From Actinomycetota bacterium (lineage in GTDB: Bacteria; Actinomycetota; Rubrobacteria; Rubrobacterales; Rubrobacteraceae): a DNA stretch of 10,598 bases. The notes beneath the pieces were generated by a model that was given only the letters and a program-made list of their open reading frames with translations, did no database searches and was not told where the DNA came from. Positions within the stretch are counted from its first letter, which is position 1, and the number at the start of each line of letters is the position of its first letter. The position numbers were made by a program, and so were the translations under genes. Below are positions 1 through 5,832 of the stretch, one piece after another. The stretch lies in NCBI GenBank assembly GCA_020200675.1, contig JAIVIG010000289.1:1-10598 (forward strand), written 5' to 3'.

Positions 1-1767
1 GGCCAGCCCTATCCCCGTCCCCTCGAACTCGTCCGCCCCGTGGAGCCGCTGGAAGGCGCCGAAGAGCTTGCCTGCGTAGGCCTGATCGAAGCCCGCCCCG
101 TTATCGCGCACGTAGTACACCGGGACGCGGCCTTTGTAGGAGAGCCTCTCGCTCAGGCCGAACTCTACCCGGGCTTCGGGGGTCTTCGCGGTGAACTTCC
201 AGGCGTTGCCGATCAGGTTGACAAGGGCCACCCGTAGGAGCTTCGGGTCCCCCCAGACCTCGTGCCCCTTCTGCGCCGAGAACTCGACCTTCCGCTCCGG
301 CCTCGCCTCGCGCAGCTCCTGGGCGACCTCCTCGGCCAGGGCGCCGAGGTCCAGGCGCTTGCGCTCCATGCTGCCCCGCGTCACGCGCGTGAGGCCCAAA
401 ATGTCGTCTATGAGCATGCCCATCCGTTGGCTGGCGCTCCGCACCCGGCCGAGGTAGTCTCTGCCCTCCTCGTCGATCTCGTCGGCGTAGTCTTCGACGA
501 GGATCTGGGAGAAGCCGTCTATGCTCCTCAGAGGGGCGCGCAGGTCGTGCGAGACCGAGTAGGAGAACGCCTCGAGCTCGCGGTTGGTCGCCTCCAGCTC
601 GCGGTTGGCGTCCTCGAGGTCCCGGCCGGCCTTCTCGGCCAGCAGGCGGCTCCGGACGAGCATGAAGGTCACGCCGAAGAGCAAGAGGCTTGCCGCGAGG
701 CCGCTCAGGAGCACGAAGAGCGGCAGCAGACGACTGCCCCCCTCCCTGGAAGCCCCCGGCAGGGCCTCGAAATACAGGTCGTACTCGCGCCCGGCCAGGT
801 CGATCTGCCTGAGATCGGAGAGCTCGGATCCCCCGGGGCCGCTTGCTAGAGAGCTTGCGAACGTCCCGATCGCGGCGAAGAAGCCGACAGGCTCCTGGGA
901 CTCGCCGGCGCGTAGGACCCCGTCGTCGTCGTAGAGGAGGCTGTTCGGGCCCAGGTCCTCCCCATCGTAGATCTCGAAATCTATCGAGGGGTCGAACGAC
1001 TCCAGGGTCCCTCGTAGGAGCCCTTCCGCTTCGAGATAGGCTACTATGAACCCTTCGAGGGCGCTTTGGCGTCCTTCGACGGTGTCGACTGATGCGTCCT
1101 TGCTATAGACCGGGAGGTACACCACCAGGCCCGGCTCGAGGGCGAGGTCGGCCCTGGACCCTTCGGGGGCCTCGGTGAGCACGTAGACCTTGCCCGTGGC
1201 CCGCGCCTGACCCGTGTCGCGCGCCCGGTCCATGGCCACGCGATACTCAGGATCGGGGTACGCGTCGTGCCCGAGCAGGCTCCCGTTGACTTCGTCGAGC
1301 GGTTCGACGAACGCCAGCGGAAAGTATTCCGGCCTCTCGCCCTCCGGCCGCAACGCGGAGCGGTCGCCGAGGCCTTCGTCGCGCAACGTCTCCGTGAGCT
1401 GGTCCTCGAAATCTTCCCTATCCGCGGGCTCGACGCGCTTGGCGTACCCGAGGACCTGCATGCCCTCGTAGCGCTCTTCGAGGTTTATGCCGCTCCCGTA
1501 ATCGTCCCACTCCCCCTCCTCGACCGAGTTGCTCGCGTAGAAGAGCCCGCGGGAGCCGAGCATCGCCTCCACGTAAGAGTTCATCTGACGGTCTATGGCA
1601 TCCTGCGCCGCCATGACCGTCTCGTCGAACTGGTCCCGTGCGCTGGCCTCGACGTTCTGGCGCACGTAAGAGTAGGCGAGCAACGTGAGCATGAGGGCGA
1701 CCAGCAGAACCGCGTAGGCCACGGCCGCGCGCCGGAGGTGCTCGAACACCCGCCCGGCACGCCGCAT
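1..1767 (-). CDS. CHASE-domain sensor histidine kinase (3' end cut by the window edge)
   Basis: This is a membrane sensor kinase that should autophosphorylate and pass the phosphate to a response regulator, most likely its upstream neighbour. The frame is open for 589 codons and leaves the window inside the ATP-binding domain. Residues 12-32 form a first membrane helix. Residues about 70-225 resemble a CHASE extracytoplasmic sensor (FYASN, then GMQVLGYAKRV). A second helix lies at about 347-371 and a short Glu-rich coiled coil at 376-400. The HisKA H-box is at 401-415, with SHDLR and phospho-acceptor His407. The N-box (NLIGNAWKF) is at 517-525, the G1 box (DNGAGFD) at 555-561, and the G2 box (GTGIGLA) is the last visible stretch. 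The ATG at 1767 lies 7 bp after the regulator's stop, so the two genes are probably co-transcribed. The ligand sensed cannot be read from the sequence. Confidence 0.93.
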   Translation of the reverse strand, partial: MRRAGRVFEHLRRAAVAYAVLLVALMLTLLAYSYVRQNVEASARDQFDETVMAAQDAIDRQMNSYVEAMLGSRGLFYASNSVEEGEWDDYGSGINLEERYEGMQVLGYAKRVEPADREDFEDQLTETLRDEGLGDRSALRPEGERPEYFPLAFVEPLDEVNGSLLGHDAYPDPEYRVAMDRARDTGQARATGKVYVLTEAPEGSRADLALEPGLVVYLPVYSKDASVDTVEGRQSALEGFIVAYLEAEGLLRGTLESFDPSIDFEIYDGEDLGPNSLLYDDDGVLRAGESQEPVGFFAAIGTFASSLASGPGGSELSDLRQIDLAGREYDLYFEALPGASREGGSRLLPLFVLLSGLAASLLLFGVTFMLVRSRLLAEKAGRDLEDANRELEATNRELEAFSYSVSHDLRAPLRSIDGFSQILVEDYADEIDEEGRDYLGRVRSASQRMGMLIDDILGLTRVTRGSMERKRLDLGALAEEVAQELREARPERKVEFSAQKGHEVWGDPKLLRVALVNLIGNAWKFTAKTPEARVEFGLSERLSYKGRVPVYYVRDNGAGFDQAYAGKLFGAFQRLHGADEFEGTGIGLA

Positions 1768-1774
1768 GGCTTCC

Positions 1775-2215
1775 CTAACCTCTCGCCTGCGGCGTCTCGT
1801 TCAGGACCAGCCAGTAGAGACCGAGCTGCCGGACCGCCTCGATGAACTGGGCGAAGTCGACCGGCTTGCGGATGTAGCTGTTCGCCCCGTAGTCGTAGCC
1901 GTCGACGAGGTCTTGCTGCTCCCTGGAGGAAGTGAGGATCACCACGGGCAAGAGCTTGGTCCGCTCGTTGGCCCGCATCCGCCGCAAAACCTCCAGCCCG
2001 TCCACCTTCGGTAGCTTGAGATCCAGCAACACCACCTGTGGCATGACGCTCAAGTCCCGTCCCTCGTAGAGTCCGGTGCCGAAGAGGTAGTCGAGGGCCT
2101 CTGCCCCGTCGCGCGCTACGACCAGTTCGTTGCCTATGTTGTTCTTTTTCAAGGCCCGGCGGGTCAGAACCTCGTCGTCCGGGTTGTCCTCGACCAACAG
2201 TATTATCTTGCCCAC
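1775..2215 (-). CDS. Single-domain response regulator, Rcp1/CheY-like
   Basis: This 146-residue receiver domain has no output domain, so it probably acts by phosphorelay or by protein-protein contact, as cyanobacterial Rcp1-type regulators do. The acidic pocket is E9, D10 and D13-D14. The phospho-acceptor is Asp65 in VVLLDLKLP, the switch Thr/Ser is T95-S96, and the conserved Lys is K117 in IRKPVDF. The C-terminal FxxFxxAVRQLGLYWLVLNE pattern is typical of regulators paired with phytochrome-like or CHASE kinases. The start is GTG at 2215, preceded by GAGGAG about 5 nt upstream, which fixes it. The kinase gene follows after 7 bp, so regulator then kinase form one operon. All catalytic residues are present. 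Confidence 0.95.
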   Translation of the reverse strand: MGKIILLVEDNPDDEVLTRRALKKNNIGNELVVARDGAEALDYLFGTGLYEGRDLSVMPQVVLLDLKLPKVDGLEVLRRMRANERTKLLPVVILTSSREQQDLVDGYDYGANSYIRKPVDFAQFIEAVRQLGLYWLVLNETPQARG

Positions 2216-2285
2216 CTCGTCTCCTCAAACGACCTTTGCCACCGGACATACTACCCCAAAAACCCGCGGTCGCTCCATAGGACAA

Positions 2286-2332
2286 GTGTCCCGGGTGCGT
2301 TCGGGACAATGTCCCGAACGCACCCGGGACAC
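2286..2332. repeat. Perfect 22-bp inverted repeat with 3-nt loop
   Basis: Left arm 2286-2307 and right arm 2311-2332 are exact reverse complements separated by AAT. The element also contains the 7-mer TGTCCCG four times in alternating orientation (2287-2293, 2302-2308 reversed, 2310-2316, 2325-2331 reversed). Like-oriented copies are 23 bp apart. It lies 71-117 bp upstream of the response-regulator start and ends 17 bp before the IS remnant. It could be a strong hairpin, a multi-site operator, or debris from a mobile element. There is no T-run on either side, so an intrinsic terminator is unlikely. Confidence 0.9.
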
Positions 2333-2349
2333 CACCCTTACCATGACGA

Positions 2350-2669
2350 GCCGATCCGCGCAAGCGCCGTGGTCGACCGCGCGAGCGCCCGAAGAAGCCG
2401 CGCGCCGACAAGGACTACGACTTCGGTCGCTGCCGGAAGGCCTTGAGGAAGAGGGGCGTAACCCCGCGCATCGCCCATCAGGCGCGGCATCGAGTCGAGA
2501 GAGCGGTCGGGAGGGCATCGATGGGAGGTCGAGCGGGCGCCGTGGTGGCTGAATCGATTTCGGAGGCCGAAGGTTCCGCTACGAGAGGCGAAACGACGTC
2601 CACCAGGCGTTCCTCGCCATCGGCTGCGTGCCGATGATCTGCTGGCGCTATGTCCAGCGGTTTTGCTAG
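2350..2669 (+). pseudogene. IS5-family transposase remnant (C-terminal part, two frameshifts)
   Basis: Three successive frames together read as the C-terminal third of an IS5-type DDE transposase. 2350 to about 2513 gives a Lys/Arg-rich stretch, then ADKDYDFGRCRKALRKRGVT and PRIAHQA. 2516-2569 gives HRWEVERAPWWLNRFRR, which contains the conserved catalytic Glu region. 2571-2669 gives RFRYERRNDVHQAFLAIGC and ends WRYVQRFC-stop. The frame shifts near 2511-2516 and at 2570. The 5' two thirds of the gene are missing and a stop codon sits at 2344-2346 in the first frame. No terminal inverted repeats were found, so the element is dead. The family pattern is recognised from general knowledge of IS5 transposases, not from a search. 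Confidence 0.85.
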
Positions 2670-2751
2670 GCGCATTTAACCCCAGCAACGCAAACACCGA
2701 ACAAGCAAGCCTGCCTGGCCAGACAAAGGAGGGAAACGAGCAGCTCTTGTG

Positions 2752-2773
2752 TTAAGAAATATTAATTTAGCTT
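2752..2773 (+). repeat. AT-rich upstream block, copy 1
   Basis: A 22-nt block starting TTAAGAAATATTAA and ending TAGCTT recurs at 3790-3811 with 20 of 22 bases identical. Both copies precede an RlpA-like gene and are strikingly AT-rich against the surrounding GC-rich DNA. They may be UP-element-like promoter DNA or a binding site, or simply part of the duplicated segment. The function is inferred only from position. Confidence 0.75.
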
Positions 2774-2837
2774 ACCAGGCGTAATCGAGAGAATCTGGCT
2801 TTAGTAAGGGGAAAACGTGGCTTTACGCTCGTCTCGT

Positions 2838-2893
2838 CTGGTAACGGAAGCGTTGCGTTCTCGTTACCAGGCTGTTACGTTCTGCGCCGTCCT
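2838..2893 (+). promoter_or_regulatory. Conserved upstream region of RlpA-like gene 1, with dyad and GTTAC direct repeat
   Basis: Bases 2842-2893 align without gaps to 3879-3930 upstream of the second RlpA-like gene, with matching TAACGG, GTTGCGT, TGTTACG and CGCCGTC. In this copy CTGGTAACG (2838-2846) and CGTTACCAG (2862-2870) form a perfect 9-bp dyad. GTTAC at 2863-2867 and 2874-2878 forms a direct repeat with a 6-nt gap. An 11-bp direct-repeat period is the kind of site bound by OmpR-family regulators, and MtrA controls cell-wall hydrolases in actinobacteria. Assigning this site to MtrA is a guess. No clear -35/-10 pair was identified. Confidence 0.5.
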
Positions 2894-3017
2894 AAACGGA
2901 GGGGGCTCCCAGGGCCGCCTATGGACGCGGGCTAGTAGAAGGAAGACTTCTTAGTCATACGGCAGTTGTTGTGGATGCCCCGTGCAAGATGCCGGCGGCA
3001 GGAAACGTTATTGCGCT

Positions 3018-3025
3018 AGAGGAGG
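3018..3025 (+). promoter_or_regulatory. Ribosome binding site that fixes a TTG start
   Basis: AGAGGAGG lies 7 nt before TTG at 3033. It matches the 16S anti-Shine-Dalgarno sequence strongly. It sits inside the longer open frame that begins with GTG at 2982, so that upstream start is unlikely. Confidence 0.85.
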
Positions 3026-3032
3026 AATCTTT

Positions 3033-3500
3033 TTGGCTGCACTGAATCTGAACGTGAGGAAAATTTTGGTGGTCGCGGCCTTGGGGGCCGTACTGTTCGT
3101 GGGCTCGTTCGTGGCTTCGGACAGGATCAACGCCAGCAATATATTCTGTGACCCCGAAAGCATCTGGTACGATGTGTTCGGGATCCAGCAGTGCGGGCCG
3201 GCAGGCGGCCAGCCCGCGGGCGGCGAGCTCTGGATGGCTTCCTACTACGGCTACTCGCACGCCGGGTCCCCGACGGCCAGCGGCGAGCCCTTCAACCCGG
3301 AGGGATTCACGGCCGCCCACAAGACCCTGCCTTTCGGCGCGCAGCTGCGCGTGGGCTACGGCGGCAACTCCACCGTGGTCACCGTCAACGACAGGGGTCC
3401 CTACATCGACGGCCGCGACGTCGACCTCTCCCAGGCCGCGGCAGAGACTATAGGACTGACCGGCCCCGGTGTCGCCCCGGTCGAGGTCACTGTTCTGTAG
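3033..3500 (+). CDS. Secreted RlpA-like double-psi beta-barrel protein, copy 1
   Basis: This 155-residue protein probably acts on peptidoglycan outside the membrane. Family members such as Pseudomonas RlpA are lytic transglycosylases, and short actinobacterial relatives are presumed wall-remodelling proteins. Residues 8-10 (VRK) and the hydrophobic stretch 11-27 form a signal peptide or anchor, with possible cleavage near INA-S at 34-35. A short linker holds two cysteines (C39, C54) that could pair. The barrel runs from about 67 to 155: ASYYGYSHAG, TASGE (E85), TAAHKTLPFG (H96), VTVNDRGPY (D120) and DVDLS. These match the conserved Glu, His and Asp of the family, so it looks active. TTG is chosen because AGAGGAGG lies 7 nt upstream. 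There is no SPOR domain. The next gene is its paralogue, about 73% identical over the barrel. Confidence 0.9.
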   Translation: MAALNLNVRKILVVAALGAVLFVGSFVASDRINASNIFCDPESIWYDVFGIQQCGPAGGQPAGGELWMASYYGYSHAGSPTASGEPFNPEGFTAAHKTLPFGAQLRVGYGGNSTVVTVNDRGPYIDGRDVDLSQAAAETIGLTGPGVAPVEVTVL

Positions 3501-3535
3501 TTTTTGGCTCTTGATTTTCAGTTGTCAGTTTAAGG
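3501..3535 (+). repeat. Heptad repeats after RlpA-like gene 1
   Basis: Five 7-bp units with consensus TTNTCAG follow the TAG stop without a gap, the clearest being TTTTCAG and TTGTCAG at 3515-3528. The same arrangement follows the second RlpA-like gene and leuD. These are degenerate short tandem repeats. Confidence 0.7.
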
Positions 3536-3578
3536 CCGGCCGCACAGCGGTCCGGTTGGGAGATTAGAGGACTTGGGT

Positions 3579-3616
3579 AAGGAGATGCCCCGCCGATCAT
3601 GGCGGGGCGTCTCCTT
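3579..3616 (+). terminator. Rho-independent terminator of RlpA-like gene 1
   Basis: A 16-bp stem (3579-3594 with 3601-3616, one G-T type mismatch) with the 6-nt loop GATCAT contains GCCCCGCC/GGCGGGGC. It is followed by TTTCTGCTGTTG. It lies 79 nt after the stop codon. A closely related hairpin with the same TTTCTGCTGTT tail lies at 6848-6882. Confidence 0.85.
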
Positions 3617-3789
3617 TCTGCTGTTGTCGTGGCCCGGTCGTTGGGCCGATCTTCTCTGGCTGCCTCTCGCACCAGACGGCGCACGCGAGACCGTACCTTC
3701 GTCCCGGTACCGTAAGAACAGAAACTACTGGTCCCACGGGTGCTCTAAAGCCATCCGGGGAGAACCGCATCACTCGAAGGCATGTCATA

Positions 3790-3811
3790 TTAAGAAATAT
3801 TAAGATAGCTT
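3790..3811 (+). repeat. AT-rich upstream block, copy 2
   Basis: This block matches 2752-2773 at 20 of 22 positions and precedes the second RlpA-like gene by about 150 nt. The two copies differ only at the two bases after TTAAGAAATATTAA. Confidence 0.75.
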
Positions 3812-3878
3812 GTCTCCATATTCCTGGATTTTTGGCTTTTGTATAGGAATAGCTCGATTTTCGCGTAGCTGTTTGGAA

Positions 3879-3930
3879 TAACGGTAGTGTTGCGTAAATT
3901 TTGCGAAATTGTTACGGTCCTCGCCGTCGT
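3879..3930 (+). promoter_or_regulatory. Conserved upstream block of RlpA-like gene 2
   Basis: This block aligns without gaps to 2842-2893. It keeps TAACGG, GTTGCGT, TGTTACG and CGCCGTC. The first GTTAC of the direct repeat seen in copy 1 is changed to TTTGC, and the 9-bp dyad is lost, so only part of the putative site survives. Confidence 0.55.
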
Positions 3931-3959
3931 GCAGCGTTGGGCAGCAGAAGGGTAGGTTC

Positions 3960-4442
3960 TTGGTGAAGAGAGCATCGTTGATCTTGTCCTTCTGTGCGGT
4001 TTTGATCGCCGTCTGCGCGATCATCGGCGGGACGAATCCTTACGACTTCGCCCCGTTCGGAGCCGCGCAGTACGGCGAAGTTCCTCCGCTTGGAGTCTCG
4101 CAGTACGGTGGGGCTCTCCAGTACGATGTCGCCGAAGCCCCACAATACGACGCCGCTGGCGGCGGGCAGATCATGATGGCCTCTTACTACGACTATTCGC
4201 ACGCCGGGTCCCCGACGGCCAGCGGGGAACTCTACGATCCCGCGGCGTTCACGGCCGCCCACAAGACCATGCCGTTCGGCACGCAGCTGCTCGTCAGCCA
4301 CGACGGCGCCTCCGTCCAGGTCACAGTCAACGACAGAGGCCCCTACGCCGACGGCCTGGACATCGACCTCTCCGGGGCCGCGGCCGATGCGATAGGGTTG
4401 ACCAGCCTCGGCGTCGCCCCGGTCGAAGTCGTAGTTTTGTAG
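3960..4442 (+). CDS. Secreted RlpA-like double-psi beta-barrel protein, copy 2
   Basis: This is the paralogue of the preceding gene: 160 residues if TTG at 3960 is used, or 159 from GTG at 3963. AGAAGGG lies 7 nt before the TTG, the same spacing as in copy 1. Residues 3-23 form a Lys/Arg-led signal peptide or anchor. Residues 35-65 are a tyrosine-rich linker with four Gln-Tyr pairs (37-38, 48-49, 54-55, 62-63), each followed by Gly or Asp. The barrel (about 72-160) has ASYYDYSHAG, TASGE (E90), TAAHKTMPFG (H101) and VTVNDRGPY (D125), so the family's conserved residues are kept. The linker has no counterpart in copy 1. Its role is presumed to be cell-wall remodelling, with the linker giving reach or surface contact. 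It has its own upstream blocks, so the two copies are probably separate transcription units. Confidence 0.9.
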   Translation: MVKRASLILSFCAVLIAVCAIIGGTNPYDFAPFGAAQYGEVPPLGVSQYGGALQYDVAEAPQYDAAGGGQIMMASYYDYSHAGSPTASGELYDPAAFTAAHKTMPFGTQLLVSHDGASVQVTVNDRGPYADGLDIDLSGAAADAIGLTSLGVAPVEVVVL

Positions 4443-4477
4443 TCGTTAGTTATCAGTTTTCAGTAATCAGTTTTAGG
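4443..4477 (+). repeat. Heptad repeats after RlpA-like gene 2
   Basis: Five units of 7 bp, consensus TTNTCAG, follow the TAG stop at 4440-4442 in exact phase. TTATCAG, TTTTCAG and TAATCAG are the clear central units (4450-4470). Confidence 0.8.
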
Positions 4478-4777
4478 GGCGATCGTACGATGGTCCTGTT
4501 GGGAGAGTAGAGGCTGTGGGTACAGAGACGCCCCGCCAGATCCCGGTGATCGCGCCGCGACGACGAGAAGACCAAGGCCACCGGCCGGCAGCTGAATCCC
4601 CCGGCCGACGACTCGCCAACGAGGCACCTACTTGAACCTCTGTGAACTCGGGTCAGACCGGCCGGAGGACGTCGCCGCTTACGTTCTCGTAATCGTCAAC
4701 CTCACGCTCGTAACAGGGCAAACCCGAACCTGGGGGAGCGAGGCGGAGGGCCAGGGCGGAGTCGTCCGGGGGTGTAC
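4478..4777. other. Non-coding gap with a degenerate copy of the terminator region
   Basis: Up to about 4537 this stretch resembles the 3' flank of RlpA-like gene 1. It keeps the TTGGGAGA and GTAGAGG words and GAGACGCCCCGCC (4525-4537), which matches the left arm of the 3579-3616 hairpin. The right arm is missing, so the hairpin cannot form. The rest, to the end of the hydrolase gene at 4778, shows no supported gene. A short plus-strand frame ending in TGA near 4643 has protein-like composition but no recognisable motif. Confidence 0.6.
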
Positions 4778-5509
4778 CTACCTCGTCGCCGGCGTCGCCA
4801 GGTTAGCTCCGAAGGTCTTACCGGAACGCTCCGACGCGCCGCGTGGGATCGCCCGTCCGTGGCCAAAGCATGCCGCCTCGAAGTCCAGCCCGGCGAGCTT
4901 CTTCGCGCTGCGTTTCCCTTCCTCTAGATCCTCGTGGGCCGGGGAGAGGCGCAGGCCCGCCACGTTGGCCGCGGCGTCGGCCGCGAAGAGCACGCCGCCG
5001 TGCCCGCCCCCGGACCACAAGAAGGCGAGTTGCCCGGCGCAGTGACCGGGAACGTGGACGGCCCTTATGTCGCCGCCGAGGGCGAGCAACTCCCCGTCGA
5101 GCACCTCGTGCTCCACCTCCGTCGCCCGTAGCGTGCTCGGTGCGTTCCTCAGCAAGAGCCAGAACGTAGCCCTATTGAGTATCCCCGGCGTCGGCGTGAG
5201 GGGCCTGAGCGCCCGGCCGGACCTCACCATCTCCGCGTCGGTCGGGTGCATGTATGCGCGGGCGCCGGTGGCCTCCTTGAGCTCGGCCAGCCCGCCCGCG
5301 TGGTCCACGTGGCAGTGCGTCACGAGGATGTGGCGCACGTCGTCAGGACCCCGGCCCAGCTCCCCGACGGCATCCAAGATGCGCCCCGCGTCGCCCGGGG
5401 TGCCCGCGTCGACCAAGACCAGGCCCTCGTCCCCGAGGTCGATCAAAAAGGCGTTCACGCCCCGCAAAGGCACCCGGTAGAGTGAGGGAAGAATCTGCTC
5501 TAGCGCCAT
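4778..5509 (-). CDS. Metallo-beta-lactamase-fold hydrolase
   Basis: This 243-residue cytoplasmic protein has the metallo-beta-lactamase fold of glyoxalase II-like hydrolases. The metal site is complete: HCHVDH at 65-70, His156 in VHVPGHCAGQ, Asp178 in LFAADAAANV and His217 in FGHGRAI. The N-terminal strand pattern (VNAFLIDLGDEGLVLVDAG, 18-36) is typical of the family. There is no signal peptide, so an exported beta-lactamase role is unlikely. The substrate is unknown; a thioester or other small ester is the usual guess. ATG at 5509 is chosen because GAGGA lies 6 nt upstream and homology-like sequence begins there. A longer frame back to 5623 gives an Arg-rich non-conserved extension. The start codon overlaps the end of a 12-codon upstream frame. 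The gene stands alone on this strand, 323 bp downstream of the acetyltransferase gene. Confidence 0.92.
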   Translation of the reverse strand: MALEQILPSLYRVPLRGVNAFLIDLGDEGLVLVDAGTPGDAGRILDAVGELGRGPDDVRHILVTHCHVDHAGGLAELKEATGARAYMHPTDAEMVRSGRALRPLTPTPGILNRATFWLLLRNAPSTLRATEVEHEVLDGELLALGGDIRAVHVPGHCAGQLAFLWSGGGHGGVLFAADAAANVAGLRLSPAHEDLEEGKRSAKKLAGLDFEAACFGHGRAIPRGASERSGKTFGANLATPATR

Positions 5510-5538
5510 ACGCTGTCCTCGTGAACCGAACCGTTCAT
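5500..5538 (-). CDS. Possible 12-codon leader peptide overlapping the hydrolase start
   Basis: ATG at 5538 is preceded by GAGGAGG about 10 nt upstream, a stronger ribosome binding site than that of the hydrolase. The frame reads MNGSVHEDSVWR and stops at 5500-5502, seven bases past the first base of the hydrolase ATG, in a different frame. It could couple translation of the hydrolase. It could also be chance in a purine-rich leader, and there are no runs of a regulatory amino acid. Confidence 0.3.
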   Translation of the reverse strand: MNGSVHEDSVWR

Positions 5539-5832
5539 TGTTGTCCGACCTCCTCGTCGTCGTTGCCCGTCTGGTCCGCCCGAACTCTCGGCGAAAGCTA
5601 ACATTGCTGTGGTGTTTGCGCAACGTTGACGTAGTGTTCTGTGCTGCAAGCGCATTCGCGGAGAGCGCACCTCTTGTAGACCTGATGCTGGCGTAGCAAA
5701 CCTCCTCGTAAAGTGCGCGACTACCTCGTGCCCCAGAGATGGGGGATGTCGTCGCATGAATCTGCGTTAGCCACGTCTAGCGGCAAGCTCCTAACGGGAG
5801 CGCGACGCGAACCTCAACCTCGCCTATTTGCC
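5539..5832. other. Intergenic region between acetyltransferase and hydrolase
   Basis: I see no supported gene here. A weak minus-strand promoter is possible near 5597-5625 (TTGCGC, 17 bp, TAGCTT) for the hydrolase. A 5-bp stem at 5787-5801 lies after the acetyltransferase stop but is too weak, and lacks a T-run, to be called a terminator. Confidence 0.4.

Larger units (their letters stand above)
3617..3959 (+). other. Intergenic region between the two RlpA-like genes
   Basis: No coding frame is credible here. Bases 3617-3780 hold no recognisable motif beyond a weak 5-bp dyad around 3631-3647. From 3781 the base composition becomes AT-rich. This part holds the two blocks shared with the upstream region of gene 1 (3790-3811 and 3879-3930), so it is the likely promoter region of gene 2. 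Compared with copy 1, about 110 nt between the second block and the ribosome binding site are absent. Confidence 0.7.

Noticed and set aside
262..849. Plus-strand open frames across 40-1845
   Set aside because: They are antisense to the histidine kinase, whose H, N, G1 and G2 boxes are all recognisable on the minus strand.
1593..2411. Minus-strand frame of 272 codons and an overlapping frame at 2225-2518
   Set aside because: They overlap the response regulator and the inverted repeat in another frame and give low-complexity Arg/Gly-rich translations.
2894..3017. Possible cyclic di-AMP riboswitch upstream of the RlpA-like gene
   Set aside because: Such riboswitches precede wall-hydrolase genes in actinobacteria, but I could not find the conserved ydaO-type core in this leader or in that of copy 2.
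2982..3032. GTG start adding 17 residues to RlpA-like gene 1
   Set aside because: The extension runs through the strong ribosome binding site at 3018-3025 and is not hydrophobic; TTG at 3033 is better.
4632..5045. Plus-strand frame of 137 codons
   Set aside because: Most of it is antisense to the hydrolase, and the non-overlapping part has no recognisable motif or ribosome binding site.
5510..5623. N-terminal extension of the hydrolase to 5623
   Set aside because: The added residues are Arg-rich and unlike the family, and ATG 5509 has its own ribosome binding site.
5787..5801. GCTCC/GGAGC hairpin after the acetyltransferase gene
   Set aside because: The 5-bp stem without a T-run is too weak to call a terminator.
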